From contig JAJDVY010000017.1 of the NCBI GenBank assembly GCA_022825885.1, positions 1-64,000 on the forward strand: DNA of 64,000 nucleotides. The letters run 5' to 3'. This document shows, one piece after another, positions 62,692-64,000 of this stretch. The DNA comes from Nitrospirales bacterium. GTDB taxonomy: Bacteria; Nitrospirota; Nitrospiria; Nitrospirales; UBA8639. The number at the start of each line of letters is the position of its first letter. Positions within the stretch are counted from its first letter, which is position 1. Both the position numbers and the translations under genes were made by a program. The notes under the pieces are model-generated. The model ran no database searches. It was given only the letters and a program-made list of their open reading frames with translations, and had not been told where the DNA came from.

Positions 62692-62964
62692 ATGAGGATC
62701 AGGCACAAGGGGCTCCGGGCGCTGCACGAGCGAGACGACGCTATGCGGCTGCCCACCGGTCTCGTGCCACGGCTTCGGCGTATCCTGTTCCGACTGCAAG
62801 AGGCGACGCATCCGGGAAGCGCCGATGCGCCGGGTTTCCGGCTGCATCCCCTGAAGGGCGACCGCGCAGGTCAGTGGAGCGTCCGCGTCTCCGGCAACTG
62901 GCGCGTGGTGTTCCGCTTCGAGGGCGACGAGGCCGTGGACGTGGACCTGATCGACTACCACTGA
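62692..62964 (+). CDS. higB: HigB/RelE-family toxin
   Basis: 90 residues. IRHKGLRALHERDDAMRLPTGL, GFRLHPLKGDRAGQWSVRVSGNWRVVFRFE and DVDLIDYH match the HigB family, with the LHPLKGDRAGxWSVRVSGNWRVVF strand being its hallmark. It would cleave ribosome-bound mRNA. The toxin gene precedes the antitoxin, as in higBA. Confidence 0.92.
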   Translation: MRIRHKGLRALHERDDAMRLPTGLVPRLRRILFRLQEATHPGSADAPGFRLHPLKGDRAGQWSVRVSGNWRVVFRFEGDEAVDVDLIDYH

Positions 62965-62983
62965 CCGCAGAGGAGTGCTGACC

Positions 62984-63298
62984 ATGAACGACATTGCAAA
63001 CGATCGCGTCGGCCCTATGGCCAACCCGCCGCACCTGGGCGAACTCATCCGCGAGAGCATGGACGATGTTGGCTGGAACGTGACCGAGACGGCTACGCGT
63101 CTCGGCTGCGAGCGCGGAACGCTGTCGCGCCTGCTGAATGGCAAGGCGGGTGTGTCGGCGAACATGGCGTTGGCGTTGGAGGATATCGGCTGGGGCACCG
63201 CCGAGCACTGGATGCGGATGCAGGCGAGCTACGAGCTTGCGCTGGCACGCCGGGACCGAACCGCAGCCGAACGGCGCGCTGGCGCGCTACACGTATGA
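62984..63298 (+). CDS. higA: HigA-type antitoxin
   Basis: 104 residues from the ATG at 62984, eight bases after GAGGAG; a GTG at 62975 overlaps that site. The helix-turn-helix is NVTETATRLGCERGTLSRLLNGKAGVSANMALALEDIG, in the XRE/HigA family (PPHLGELIRESMDDVGW at the start is typical). It neutralises the toxin and represses the operon. Confidence 0.92.
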   Translation: MNDIANDRVGPMANPPHLGELIRESMDDVGWNVTETATRLGCERGTLSRLLNGKAGVSANMALALEDIGWGTAEHWMRMQASYELALARRDRTAAERRAGALHV

Positions 63299-63619
63299 CC
63301 GGGACTCACGCCAGCACTGGCGGGCGAGGCACTGTGCCACCTGCTGTCGTTCTTTCTTGAAAATACTGGGCGAAATAATAGAAATGGTGGATGAAGTCAG
63401 GACGCCTATGACGTATCCTACCTTATCGGCCGCTTCGACCAGATGCGCATCGGCAAGGTGAGCGTAGCTCACCGTGGGCGGGAAATGAGCTTGCTGGTGT
63501 CGCTGGCGGTCGGATCAGCGAAGACTCGCTCGCCGAATGGTTCCGCCAGGATCTGTAAACTACGTTATGAAAGAATCGTTCCAGGTGACGAGGAAACCTT
63601 CGTCACCCGTCAGACACGT
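63299..63619. other. Gene-free region with possible remnant coding sequence
   Basis: 321 bases between higA and the 3' end of rplT. The stretch 63395-63560 reads partly like coding sequence in two frames (AYDVSYLIGRFDQMRIGKVS, then SEDSLAEWFRQDL before a TAA), suggesting a frameshifted gene end. I cannot name the family. Confidence 0.3.
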
Positions 63620-63973
63620 TTAGGCCGCGGCCTTTGCCAGGTCCGTCAGGGATTTAAACCCTTCAGGATCGTGAATGGCCATTTCCGACAGCATCTTCCG
63701 GTTCAAGGTGATGTTGGCTTTGGTCAACTCATGGATAAACCGGCTGTAGGATAACCCGTGCGCTTTGACCGCAGCCGAGATCCTGGCAATCCAGAGTCTC
63801 CGGAAATCTCTTTTCCGATGTCGCCGGCCGATGTACGCGTAGACTTGGCCCTTATCGACTGATTCCGTCGCCGCCCGAAACAGTTTGCTTCTGCCCCCAT
63901 ATTGCCCCTTGGCTAATTTCAGCCGTTTTTTTCTTCGGCGACGGGTTTGAGGGCCTCCTTTGACACGTGGCAT
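63620..63973 (-). CDS. rplT: 50S ribosomal protein L20
   Basis: 117 residues, full length. It binds 23S rRNA early in large-subunit assembly. MPRVKGGPQTRRRRKKRLKLAKGQYGGRSKLFR, AYIGRRHRKRDFRRLWIARI and KANITLNRKMLSEMAI are characteristic. AAGGAG lies nine bases upstream of the ATG. Its 3' end faces the accessory zone; rpmI and infC would be expected to the right. Confidence 0.97.
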   Translation of the reverse strand: MPRVKGGPQTRRRRKKRLKLAKGQYGGRSKLFRAATESVDKGQVYAYIGRRHRKRDFRRLWIARISAAVKAHGLSYSRFIHELTKANITLNRKMLSEMAIHDPEGFKSLTDLAKAAA

Positions 63974-64000
63974 GACTTAGAACTCCTTCGTTATCGTTAT

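Overview
The window looks like a chromosomal segment of a moderately GC-rich Gram-negative bacterium, most likely of the phylum Nitrospirota (a Nitrospira relative). That placement is an inference. It rests on lipoprotein and Tol-Pal-type genes, a protein with tandem protochlorophyllide-reductase-type domains next to an Mrp carrier, a linked arg-lys biosynthetic run, and a PheRS of archaeal type. No rRNA and no CRISPR array were seen. One tRNA (Gln, TTG) is present.

Layout. 1-2.1 kb: the end of an AbrB-like antitoxin gene and a three-gene minus-strand cassette headed by a TIGR04255-like protein. 2.1-9 kb: PCP_red protein, Mrp-type Fe-S carrier, a secreted phosphoesterase, gpmA and several small or membrane proteins of unknown role. 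9-14.4 kb: accessory genes (OLD-like ATPase/Toprim nuclease, TbpB-like lipoprotein with a structured leader, DUF4143 ATPase) embedded in dispersed repeats. 14.5-25.3 kb: argD-argF-argG-argH, a small LptM-like lipoprotein, a large radical SAM protein, then lysA-dapA-dapB, all on the + strand; this is the arginine and lysine/diaminopimelate supply block. 25.3-37.7 kb: DUF559 protein inside repeats, hemL, an rRNA/tRNA methyltransferase, purM, tRNA-Gln, apaH, a convergent sensor kinase/sigma54 response-regulator pair, an orphan CARF (Cas02710-type) protein and a YbgC-like thioesterase.

37.9-47.0 kb is a defence island, poorer in GC than its flanks: an AAA ATPase paired with a DUF3226 Toprim-like protein, a type I restriction-modification operon in the order hsdR-hsdS-hsdM, and a 480-residue coiled-coil membrane protein. 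47-57.3 kb returns to core genes: gpsA, larB, larC, pdxA, rsmB, rpe and archaeal-type pheS/pheT. 57.3-63.6 kb is a second accessory zone: a DUF262/HNH nuclease, two toxin-antitoxin pairs, rmuC, a degenerate second copy of the pheT 3' end, and a PLD-family protein. The window ends with rplT on the minus strand.

The points most worth a second look are the duplicated, decayed pheT 3' end that brackets the DUF262/TA/rmuC segment, the CARF protein with no CRISPR locus and an altered ligand motif, the ATPase-DUF3226 pair with the coiled-coil membrane protein beside the type I system, and the four families of dispersed repeats that fill most gene borders.
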